From Streptomyces griseoincarnatus (lineage in GTDB: Bacteria; Actinomycetota; Actinomycetes; Streptomycetales; Streptomycetaceae), in the NCBI GenBank assembly GCA_014649575.1, contig BMTH01000002.1:562423-626422 (forward strand): a stretch of 64,000 bases of DNA. The letters are read 5' to 3'. The notes below the pieces were generated by a model. That model did not search any database and was not told the DNA's origin. It worked only from the letters and a program-made list of their open reading frames with translations. The number at the start of each line of letters is the position of its first letter. Positions within the stretch are counted from its first letter, which is position 1. The translations under genes and the position numbers were made by a program. Shown piece by piece: positions 1 to 6,889 of this stretch.

Positions 1-1475
1 CGGCCGATGCCGGTGACCGTCGAGCCGTCGCAGGTCGGGGAGTTGTGGGCGGTGCCGCCCAGGGTCTTCGCGCCGCTGCCCTCGGCGAGCAGGTAGGCGA
101 AGTGGTTGGCGACGCCGGAGGAGTGGTGGACGTCGAGGTCCTTGACCGACGCGTCCCAGCAGTCCGCCGACTTGCCGTCCTTGGAGGGACGGTCCATGAA
201 GCGCAGGGCGTCCTTCCCGAAGCCGTCGCGGACGACCTCCTCGCCGATCAGCCAGTCGCCCGGGTCCTGCGCGTTGGCCGCGTGGAACTCCACCAGCGTG
301 CCGAAGATGTCGGACGTGGCCTCGTTCAGGCCGCCGGACTCGCCCGAGTAGGTCAGCCCGGCCGTCTTCGAGGTCACGCCGTGGGTCATCTCGTGCCCGG
401 CGACGTCCAGGGAGACCAGCGGGCCCATCAGGGTGCCGTCGCCGTCGCCGTAGGTCATGCAGAAGCAGCGGTCGTCCCAGAAGGCGTTGTTGTAGGCGTT
501 GCCGTAGTGGACGCGGTTGTACGAGCCCTTGCCGTCGCCGGCTATGCCCCGGCGGCCGTGCGTGTCCTCGTAGTAGTCCCAGGTGACGTCCGTGCCGTAC
601 TGGGCGTCCACGGCGACCGTGGCGCGGTCGGCGGCGGTGCCGGTCCCCCAGTGGTTGTCGGCGTCGGTGACGACGGGGGCGGGGGCGCGGATCACGCAGA
701 CGACGAGCACGCACAGGTCGGTGCGGTTGCCCGCGTCGCCGGTGTAGGTGTCGCCGCGGGTGGGGTCCTTCAGCTCGTAGCCGGACGCGGTCCGCGTGGT
801 CTCCAGCGGGACCGTGCCGCCGTACAGGGACATGCCGTCACCGGTGGCGCTCTCCAGGCGGTCCCAGGCGTCGATGCGGGCGCCGGTGTGCGCGTCGGTG
901 AGGACGGTGCGGGCGACCGGGTTGCCGGCGGAGTCCTGGGCGGCGACGTCGGTGCGCCAGGCGAGGCGGGGAGCGCCGTGCAGGGCGTCGACCACCAGCT
1001 GCGGGCGCGCGGTGAGCCGGTTCAGGGTCTCGCCGAGGTGCGCGGCGCGCAGCAGGTTCGCGGCGAGGTCGGCGGCGCGGGGCGCGGCGAGGCGCGGGGA
1101 GACGGTGGGGAGGTCGATCGCGGCGCGGGTGGCGCGGGTGACGTCGCGGTAGGACCCGTCGGGGGCGAGGTGCAGCACGAAGTCGCCGCCCAGCACGGGG
1201 AGTCCGCGGTAGGTGCGGTCGTAGCGGACGTGGCGGCTGCCGTCCGCGTCGACGACGACGTCACGGACCTTCGTGTCCTGGGCGGCGGTGAGGCCGAGGG
1301 CGTCGGCGCGCTCGGCCAGGACGGAGGCGGCGGCGTCGATCGCGGCGGCGCGGGTGGGGCGGCCGGCCGCACCGGCGGCGACGGGGGTGAGGGCGGTGGC
1401 CAGCAGGGCGGCGCCGGTGACGGCGGCTCCCGCGGCGGCGAGACGGGAACGTCGGGCATGCCGTATCGGGCTCAA
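1..1475 (-). CDS. Secreted M4 (thermolysin-type) metalloprotease, C-terminus cut by window edge
   Basis: Extracellular neutral zinc protease, read leftward and truncated by the window start. I chose the TTG at 1473-1475 because AGGAGA lies 5 bases upstream and the frame opens with a basic stretch and an Ala/Leu-rich signal peptide (about residues 1-35). A propeptide (FTP/PepSY-like) region follows. The zinc site HEMTH is at residues 361-365, with the third ligand in GGLNEATSD (Glu385). Residues beyond the HSSGVANH-type active-site segment are lost after about 490. The annotated ATG frames here are out of frame with the catalytic motif. Family assignment is firm; substrate is unknown. Confidence 0.93.
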   Translation of the reverse strand, partial: MSPIRHARRSRLAAAGAAVTGAALLATALTPVAAGAAGRPTRAAAIDAAASVLAERADALGLTAAQDTKVRDVVVDADGSRHVRYDRTYRGLPVLGGDFVLHLAPDGSYRDVTRATRAAIDLPTVSPRLAAPRAADLAANLLRAAHLGETLNRLTARPQLVVDALHGAPRLAWRTDVAAQDSAGNPVARTVLTDAHTGARIDAWDRLESATGDGMSLYGGTVPLETTRTASGYELKDPTRGDTYTGDAGNRTDLCVLVVCVIRAPAPVVTDADNHWGTGTAADRATVAVDAQYGTDVTWDYYEDTHGRRGIAGDGKGSYNRVHYGNAYNNAFWDDRCFCMTYGDGDGTLMGPLVSLDVAGHEMTHGVTSKTAGLTYSGESGGLNEATSDIFGTLVEFHAANAQDPGDWLIGEEVVRDGFGKDALRFMDRPSKDGKSADCWDASVKDLDVHHSSGVANHFAYLLAEGSGAKTLGGTAHNSPTCDGSTVTGIG

Positions 1476-1664
1476 GCGGTCTCCTGGAACGGGCGCCCCG
1501 AGGCGGGTGGGGGGCGGGGTGTGGCTGGTGGTGACCGCGATTCAAGTGGGGGGCGCCTGTCATGTCCATAGCGCGAATGTGGGGGTGTGTGAGGGGAGAG
1601 AATCGTTCCCGCAAGGCTCCGGTGGCACTTCCGTGCAGAGGGGCTCCGCCGACCGTCCGCGCAG

Positions 1665-2087
1665 GTGAAGCGAGTGAACCTCCCCTTCTTCGTCTACGGC
1701 ACCCTCCGGCCCGGCGAGATCAACCACGACCGCTTCCTGCGCGGCCTCACGGCACACGAGGAACCTGGTCTGCTGCGGGGCGCGGCGCTGTACGAGGGGC
1801 CCGGCTACCCGTACGCCGTCGATGCCCCGGAGGGCGAGGTGCGGGGCGAACTCGTCACCGCCCGGCCGGAGGCGTACGAGGAGCTGCTGGCGCGGCTGGA
1901 CCGCCTGGAGGAGTACGTCCCGGGCGACCCGCGCAACCTGTACGACCGGGTGGAGCGGCCGGTGGTGCGGGAGGCGGACGGCACGGCGGTCCGGGCGTGG
2001 GTGTACGTCGCCGCCCCGGCGGTCTCGGCCCGGCTGCGGGCGCGGGGGACGCGGGTGGAGGGCGGGGACTGGCGAGGCGTGCGGTGA
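1665..2087 (+). CDS. Gamma-glutamylcyclotransferase-like (AIG2 fold) protein
   Basis: Small cytosolic protein of 140 aa with the family signature YGTLRPG at residues 11-17, followed by an LDRLEEY segment typical of the GGCT/AIG2-like fold. Members release 5-oxoproline from gamma-glutamyl compounds, but many bacterial ones have no proven substrate. The start may be GTG 1665 or GTG 1674; the latter has a weak GGTGA about 5 bases upstream. It is divergent from the M4 protease and has no obvious operon partner. Confidence 0.8.
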   Translation: MKRVNLPFFVYGTLRPGEINHDRFLRGLTAHEEPGLLRGAALYEGPGYPYAVDAPEGEVRGELVTARPEAYEELLARLDRLEEYVPGDPRNLYDRVERPVVREADGTAVRAWVYVAAPAVSARLRARGTRVEGGDWRGVR

Positions 2088-2397
2088 GGCGCGCGTACGC
2101 CCCCGGGAACATGCCGGGGCGTGCCCCCTCGCCCGGTCAGCCCTTCACCGCCCCGCCCGGCCCAATCCGCCGGCACACCGCACGGCCGCTCGCCGTCACT
2201 ACGTTGACCTGCTGAAACACACCGCGGGCCGAGGTGGTCGCGGACCGCCTGACACCCGTTCAGCCGCCGCCCTGACGCCCTCTCAGGGAGCGGGGGCGGC
2301 CCCGGGGGTCTTACCTCGGAGGTGCAGGGACGCGGTCGACGGCGGCACATGGGGGTGCCGCGGGCCGGGTCGCCTCCGTGAGCCCGAGGGAGCATCG
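2088..2397. other. Intergenic region
   Basis: About 310 bases without a supported gene. It holds a GAGGGAG ribosome site just before 2398. No convincing promoter or terminator was identified. Confidence 0.5.
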
Positions 2398-2943
2398 ATG
2401 CGACGTACCGCCCGGCTGCTGACCGGCACGACCGGCGCCGCACTCGCCGTGGCCACCGCGGGGCTTCTCGCCGCCCCCGCGTACGCCGGGGAGGCTCCCG
2501 GCGCGTCGACCGCCGGTCTGCGGATGTACCCGTCGTCCGTCGCCCCGGGCGCGCAGGTGTCGGCGAACACCGCGGCGTGCGGCGAGGAGGGCACCTCGGC
2601 GGGCGACGCCTCCGCCGTCGGCGCGGGCCGGTTCACGCTGGCCCCGAGCACGCACGAGGGGGAGGCGATCGGACAGTTCCAGGTGCCGCCGAGCGCGCAG
2701 CCGGGGACCTACGAGATCGTCGTCGCGTGCGCCGGGAGCGGGCGCCGGGTGACCGGGGACCTCGTGGTGACGCTGACGCCCGACGCGGAACAGGTGGTGC
2801 CCCGAGGAAGCGTGAAGACGGGGGTCGGGGGCGCGCTGGGCCCCGACCCCGTACAGACCGCGGCAGGCGTGACGGCCCTCGCCGTCGCCGCCGCGGGCGG
2901 TACCTGGCTCCTGCATCGCCGGGCGAGAGGCGACGGGATCTGA
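2398..2943 (+). CDS. Secreted surface protein with a sorting-signal-like C-terminus
   Basis: A 181-aa exported protein. The signal peptide spans residues 1-28, ending in an AYA site. It has two Cys in the body (TAACGEEG and VACAGS) that could form a disulphide. The C-terminus is tripartite like a sortase substrate: a short motif (SVKTGVGG), an Ala-rich membrane segment, and a basic tail (HRRARGDG). No LPXTG or LAXTG is present. The start at ATG 2398 follows GAGGGAG. A sortase gene lies 112 bases downstream on the same strand, so the two are probably a substrate-enzyme pair. Function is otherwise unknown. Confidence 0.8.
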   Translation: MRRTARLLTGTTGAALAVATAGLLAAPAYAGEAPGASTAGLRMYPSSVAPGAQVSANTAACGEEGTSAGDASAVGAGRFTLAPSTHEGEAIGQFQVPPSAQPGTYEIVVACAGSGRRVTGDLVVTLTPDAEQVVPRGSVKTGVGGALGPDPVQTAAGVTALAVAAAGGTWLLHRRARGDGI

Positions 2944-3055
2944 CGGGCATCCTCCGCTGCCCGTCCCGCTGGTACCGCATCCCCTCCCCCTCCGGGTCCG
3001 ACGCCCCTCGCGGCCCGGAGGGGGGCACGGGGCCCGTTCGAGGTGAGGTCACCCC

Positions 3056-3703
3056 ATGCGCCGCAGGTTCCGCAGGACCGGGAGTCCGGGCAACGCGGCG
3101 ATAGCCGCCGTCACGGTGTGCGCCCTGTGCGCGGGGGCGGTGCTGCTGCGCGACGGCAGGGGCGGCACCCCGCCACAGCCGTCCGCCGCGCAGGCGCACT
3201 CGGAACTCGACGCGCACGGCCCGGCGCGGTCCGCGGCGCCCGCGCTGCCGCCGTCGCCGCCGGACCGGGTGCGCATCCCCGCGATCGGCGTGGACGCACC
3301 GCTGACGGGCCTGGGGCTGACCCCGGCCGGCTCCCTGGACGTGCCGCCGGCGGACCGCCCGGACCTGGCCGGCTGGTACGAGGCCGGCACCACCCCCGGC
3401 GAGCGGGGCACCGCGATCGTCGCGGGCCACGTCGACAACGAGGACGGCCCGGCGGTCTTCTACTCCCTCGGCGCCCTGCACAAGGGCAGCACGATCGAGA
3501 TCGCCCGGCGCGACGGCTCGGTGGCCGTGTTCACGGTGGACGCGGTCGAGGCGTACGACGCCCGCGCCTTCCCCGACGAGAAGGTCTACGGCGCGGCCGG
3601 CCGGCCGGAACTCCGCGTCATCACCTGCGGCGCGGGCTACTCCCCCACGACGGGCTACCGGGGCAACGTGGTGGTGTACGCGCATCTGACGGGGACGCGG
3701 TGA
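3056..3703 (+). CDS. Class F-like sortase
   Basis: Membrane-anchored cysteine transpeptidase of 215 aa. A single N-terminal hydrophobic segment (about 14-32) and a Pro/Ala linker precede the sortase barrel. The catalytic triad is readable: His125 in IVAGHVDN, Cys191 in VITCGAG and Arg202 in GYRGN. The short length and single N-terminal membrane anchor fit the actinobacterial class F group rather than class E. Such enzymes attach surface proteins to peptidoglycan. The neighbouring secreted protein at 2398 is the likely substrate. Confidence 0.88.
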   Translation: MRRRFRRTGSPGNAAIAAVTVCALCAGAVLLRDGRGGTPPQPSAAQAHSELDAHGPARSAAPALPPSPPDRVRIPAIGVDAPLTGLGLTPAGSLDVPPADRPDLAGWYEAGTTPGERGTAIVAGHVDNEDGPAVFYSLGALHKGSTIEIARRDGSVAVFTVDAVEAYDARAFPDEKVYGAAGRPELRVITCGAGYSPTTGYRGNVVVYAHLTGTR

Positions 3704-3723
3704 CCCCTGCGGGGGGCATGTCC

Positions 3724-3787
3724 GACCGACCGGTGCCCCGACCGACCGGTGCCTCGACCGACCGGTGCCCCGACCGGCCGGTGCTCC
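3724..3787. repeat. Four tandem 16-bp repeats
   Basis: The unit GACCGACCGGTGCCCC occurs four times back to back; units 2 and 4 carry one and two or three substitutions. Each unit has the GC-rich inverted core ACCGGT. It lies just after the sortase stop codon. Confidence 0.85.
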
Positions 3788-4024
3788 GGGCGCCCGGCGC
3801 GCGGCGCCCTGACGTCTCAGGCGCTCGCGGAGCCGGAGCCCGGCACTCCGGCGACGCGCGCCCGGCAGCGCGAGCGCTCGGCGGCCTGTCGCCCTCCGGC
3901 GCGGACACTCCCGAAGCCCGGCGGTCCGTCCCCGCCCTCCGCGCCTCCGGCACGCGGAGGGGCCGGAACCCCGGAGTCCCGGCCGCACCAGGGCCCGCGC
4001 CGCCTCGGAGACACGGCCACCGAC

Positions 4025-4175
4025 CCAGCCACTCACCACGGCCGCCCCGATCACCCCCCGCCCCGGCGCCCACACCCCGGCGACCCGGCACTCCGGCAGC
4101 ACGCCACACCCACAGTCGCGGCCCTACCGACCAGCCACTCACCCCGGCCGCCCCGATCACCCCCGCCCCGGCGCC
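4025..4175. repeat. Direct repeat pair (about 45 bp, 106 bp apart)
   Basis: The segment beginning CCAGCCACTCACC and ending CCCCGGCGCC occurs at 4025-4070 and again at 4131-4175, differing at about two positions. It looks like a local duplication in non-coding DNA. Confidence 0.8.
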
Positions 4176-4244
4176 ACGCCGACGACCCACTTCACCGGTA
4201 CGGGTCCGCACGGTCGTCGGTCGGTCCCCCGGGGCTCCCGCGTC

Positions 4245-4628
4245 TCAGCCCGACGCCCCACCCGGGCAGGACTCCGTGTCCGGGGCCACCAGGAGGACCA
4301 CCGGGTACGACGTGATCTGCTGGTTCGCCCCGGGCCTGCTGCCGCAGACGCGCCACGCCTGCGGGTCCACCACCTCGCGGTTCCTCCCCGTGGCGTCCTC
4401 GAAGCGGACCTCCGTGCCGGCCATCTGCTCCTGCGCCCGGAGCGCGTTGCCTCCGGTGACGTCGGGCATCACGGCGGTGACGGGACGGGCGGCGGTGTCC
4501 GAGGGGGACGCGGACACCGCCGCCCTCCTCTCGGGCTCGGGGTGCGTTCCGCAGGCGGCGGCAGCCGCGCAGACGGCCGCGGCGGCGAGAACGGCTCTCA
4601 GCGGTGCGGTGACCGTGGGTCTGGTGAT
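4245..4628 (-). CDS. Small lipoprotein of unknown function, start codon unusual
   Basis: The frame ends at 4245 and is open upstream past the first ordinary start (GTG 4517). In frame it encodes a clear lipoprotein signal: PLRAVLAAAAVCAAAAACGT, with a lipobox Cys after Ala residues. That signal sits upstream of GTG 4517, so the real start must be further up. The best-placed codon, 4626-4628, is ATC (not ATG) and has AGAGG about 8 bases before it. CTG 4601 is the alternative but lacks a ribosome site. The mature part has two more Cys and no domain I recognise. Confidence 0.6.
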   Translation of the reverse strand: MTRPTVTAPLRAVLAAAAVCAAAAACGTHPEPERRAAVSASPSDTAARPVTAVMPDVTGGNALRAQEQMAGTEVRFEDATGRNREVVDPQAWRVCGSRPGANQQITSYPVVLLVAPDTESCPGGASG

Positions 4629-4695
4629 GGCCGTGCCTCTCGTGAGGTGATCATGTCCGGCTCAGTATCCCCACCGGACACCCCCGCGCACAGGC

Positions 4696-5478
4696 CTACG
4701 CCAGCCACTGCTCGTACGCCATGTTCGCCACCAGCGCGAACACCACCGTCAGCAGGACCACGCGGACGAAGCCGCTGCCGCGCTTCAGGGCGGTGCGGGC
4801 GCCCAGCATGGCGCCCGCCAGGTTGAACGTCGCCATCAGCGCCCCGAGCTGCCACAGCACCGCACCCTGCCAGGCGAACATCGCCAGCGCGCCCGCGTTG
4901 GTGCAGCAGTTCACGATCTTCGCGGTGGCCGAGGCGGTGACCAGGTCGAGGTGGAGCAGGGCGGTGAGTGCCAGGACGAGGAACGTGCCGGTGCCGGGGC
5001 CGATCAGGCCGTCGTAGAAGCCGATGCCGAGGCCGGCCAGGCCGATCGCGGCGAGGATCTGCCGGCGGGTCGCCGGACCCGTCGCGGGCGCGGTGCCGAA
5101 GGCGGGCCGCAGGATGACGAAGGCGGCCACCGCGAGCAGCACCACCATGATGACCGGCTTGAGCACCTCGGTGCTCATCCCGGCCGCGAGGAACGCCCCG
5201 CCCGACGACCCGGCGAGCGCGGCGAGCCCGATCCGCACCGCGGTCCGCACGTCCACCGGCGCCTTGCGGGCGTACGTCACGGCCGCGCCCGTGGTGCCTA
5301 CGATCGCGACCGCCTTGTTGGTGCCCAGCGCGTGCGCGGCCGGGGTGCCGGCGGGCAGCCCGAGCAGCAGGGCGGGCAGGAGCAGCAGTCCGCCGCCGCC
5401 CACCACGGCGTCGATCCAGCCGGCGGCGAGCGCGGCCACGCAGAGCAGGACGACCGTGGTCAGCGATATGTCGGGCAT
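4696..5478 (-). CDS. TSUP-family (TauE/SafE) membrane permease
   Basis: Integral membrane protein of 260 aa, Ala/Leu/Gly-rich, with about eight predicted membrane segments. It carries the family hallmarks WIDAVVGGGGLLLLPALL near the N-terminus and a second half-repeat with GFYDGLIGPGTGTFL. TSUP proteins move sulfite, organosulfonates or other small anions; the substrate here is not known. I start at ATG 5478 (MPDISLTT), since the longer ATG adds a polar, non-membrane leader. Divergent from the nitrite reductase operon. Confidence 0.85.
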   Translation of the reverse strand: MPDISLTTVVLLCVAALAAGWIDAVVGGGGLLLLPALLLGLPAGTPAAHALGTNKAVAIVGTTGAAVTYARKAPVDVRTAVRIGLAALAGSSGGAFLAAGMSTEVLKPVIMVVLLAVAAFVILRPAFGTAPATGPATRRQILAAIGLAGLGIGFYDGLIGPGTGTFLVLALTALLHLDLVTASATAKIVNCCTNAGALAMFAWQGAVLWQLGALMATFNLAGAMLGARTALKRGSGFVRVVLLTVVFALVANMAYEQWLA

Positions 5479-5622
5479 GGCGGTGAGCCTATGGAGGCGA
5501 TAGATGTTGCGTCCATCAAGATGAGCTTTCGTTGAGGTTGGCCTCCTCACACCCGCCCCGCGACCGTCCCCGGAAGCCTCACATCCCGCGCCCGCGACCG
5601 CTGAGGGCAGCGTTCCGCGCGG

Positions 5623-5649
5623 GAAACAGAAGGGATGCCACCGGGTAAC
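5623..5649. promoter_or_regulatory. Possible GlnR-type operator
   Basis: On the minus strand the sequence reads GTTAC-N6-GCATC-N6-GTTTC, three half-sites at 11-bp spacing, which resembles the GTnAC/GaAAC architecture of actinobacterial GlnR sites. It ends 23 bases before the first gene of the nitrite reductase operon. GlnR control of nir genes is known in Streptomyces; the middle half-site is a poor match here. Confidence 0.45.
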
Positions 5650-5671
5650 ACCCGCCCCGCACGCTCAGGAC

Positions 5672-6889
5672 ATGACCTCGAACGAGCGTGTGGTGGTGAT
5701 CGGCTCCGGCCTCGCGGGCGTACGTCTCGCCCGGCGGCTCGGCGAGCTGGGCACGCCCGTGACGCTGATCGGCGAGGAGGAGCACCCGCCGTACAACCGG
5801 GTGCTGCTCGCCGAGGTGCTCGCCGGGCGCTACCGGCCCGAGGTGATCGCCCTGCCCGCCCCCGCGGAGCTGGTCCGCGCCCGGGTCACCGGCATCGACC
5901 GGGACCGGCGGACCGTCGTCTGCGCGGACGGCACGGAGATCCCCTACGGGCGGCTGGTGCTGGCCACCGGCTCCAACCCCGTCCTGCCGCCGCTGCGCGG
6001 CCTGTTCACCGAGGACCACGCGCTGCCGCGGGGCGTGCACGCGTTCCGCACGCTGGACGACTGCCTGGGCCTGTCCGCCGAGGTGCGGCCGGGCGTGCGC
6101 GCGGTGGTGATCGGCGGCGGGCTGCTCGGCGTGTCCGCGGCCCGCGCGCTGGCCGTGCGCGGCGCGCAGGTGGTCCTCGCCCAGCAGTCCGAGCGGCTCA
6201 TGGAACGGCAACTCGACCCGGCCGCCTCCGCGCTGGTCCGGCGCCATCTGACCGGGCTCGGTGTGGAGGTGCACACCGAGTGCCGCGTCCGGGACGTGCG
6301 CTGCGTCGGCGGCGCGGTCCGCTCGGTGGAGATGGCCGACGGCTACGCCCTGGACGCCGACCTGGTGGTGCTGGCGTGCGGGGTGCACCCGAGGGTGTCC
6401 CTCGCCCAGGCCGCCGGCCTGGACGTGGCCAAGGGCGTCGTCGTCGACGACGAGCTGCGCACCTCCGACCCGTCCATCCACGCGGTCGGCGACTGCGTCC
6501 AGCACGCCGGCACCGTGTACGGGCTGGCCACGCCGGCCCTGGAACAGGCCGACGCGCTCGCCGCCCTGCTCGCCGGGGACGCCGCCGCCCGCTACACCGG
6601 CACCCGCTCGCTCACCCGGCTCACCCTGACCGGCCCGGACAGCCCCTTCGACCTGGCCGCGTTCGGCGAGACCGAGGTGCTGCCGGGCGACGACGTGGTG
6701 CAGCTCGCCGACGCCACCCGCGGCACGTACCGCAAGGTCGTGGTCCGCGACGACCGCCTGGTCGGCGGGGTGCTGGTCGGCGAACTCGGCACCGTCGGCG
6801 CCCTCGCGCGCGCCTGGGAGGGAGCAGAGCCGCTCCCGTCCGACGGCGGGCCCCTGCTCCACCTGCTCACCAACGACGGAGGCTCCTGA
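5672..6889 (+). CDS. FAD/NAD(P)-dependent oxidoreductase of the nitrite reductase operon
   Basis: A 405-aa pyridine nucleotide-disulphide oxidoreductase. The N-terminal dinucleotide fold is VIGSGLAGVRLAR (about residues 8-20), the second NAD(P) fold is VIGGGLLGVSAAR (about 146-158), and the FAD-binding GDC motif is near 275. It resembles the reductase half of NirB without the [2Fe-2S] and siroheme modules. The stop overlaps the nirB start (TGATG), so the genes are translationally coupled. Its role is inferred as electron delivery in nitrite assimilation, perhaps a NasB-like partner. Confidence 0.85.
   Translation: MTSNERVVVIGSGLAGVRLARRLGELGTPVTLIGEEEHPPYNRVLLAEVLAGRYRPEVIALPAPAELVRARVTGIDRDRRTVVCADGTEIPYGRLVLATGSNPVLPPLRGLFTEDHALPRGVHAFRTLDDCLGLSAEVRPGVRAVVIGGGLLGVSAARALAVRGAQVVLAQQSERLMERQLDPAASALVRRHLTGLGVEVHTECRVRDVRCVGGAVRSVEMADGYALDADLVVLACGVHPRVSLAQAAGLDVAKGVVVDDELRTSDPSIHAVGDCVQHAGTVYGLATPALEQADALAALLAGDAAARYTGTRSLTRLTLTGPDSPFDLAAFGETEVLPGDDVVQLADATRGTYRKVVVRDDRLVGGVLVGELGTVGALARAWEGAEPLPSDGGPLLHLLTNDGGS

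Larger units (their letters stand above)
3704..4244. other. Gene-free, repeat-rich intergenic region
   Basis: About 540 bases with no supported gene. It contains four tandem 16-bp units at 3724-3787 and a directly repeated 45-bp segment at 4025-4070 and 4131-4175. The rest is Pro/Arg-coding-like GC-rich sequence without a start site or codon pattern I trust. Confidence 0.6.

Noticed and set aside
45..1571. Long plus-strand frame of 508 codons
   Set aside because: It is antisense to the M4 protease, whose frame carries the signal peptide, HEMTH and the third zinc ligand. The plus frame is Val/Gly/Arg-rich shadow.
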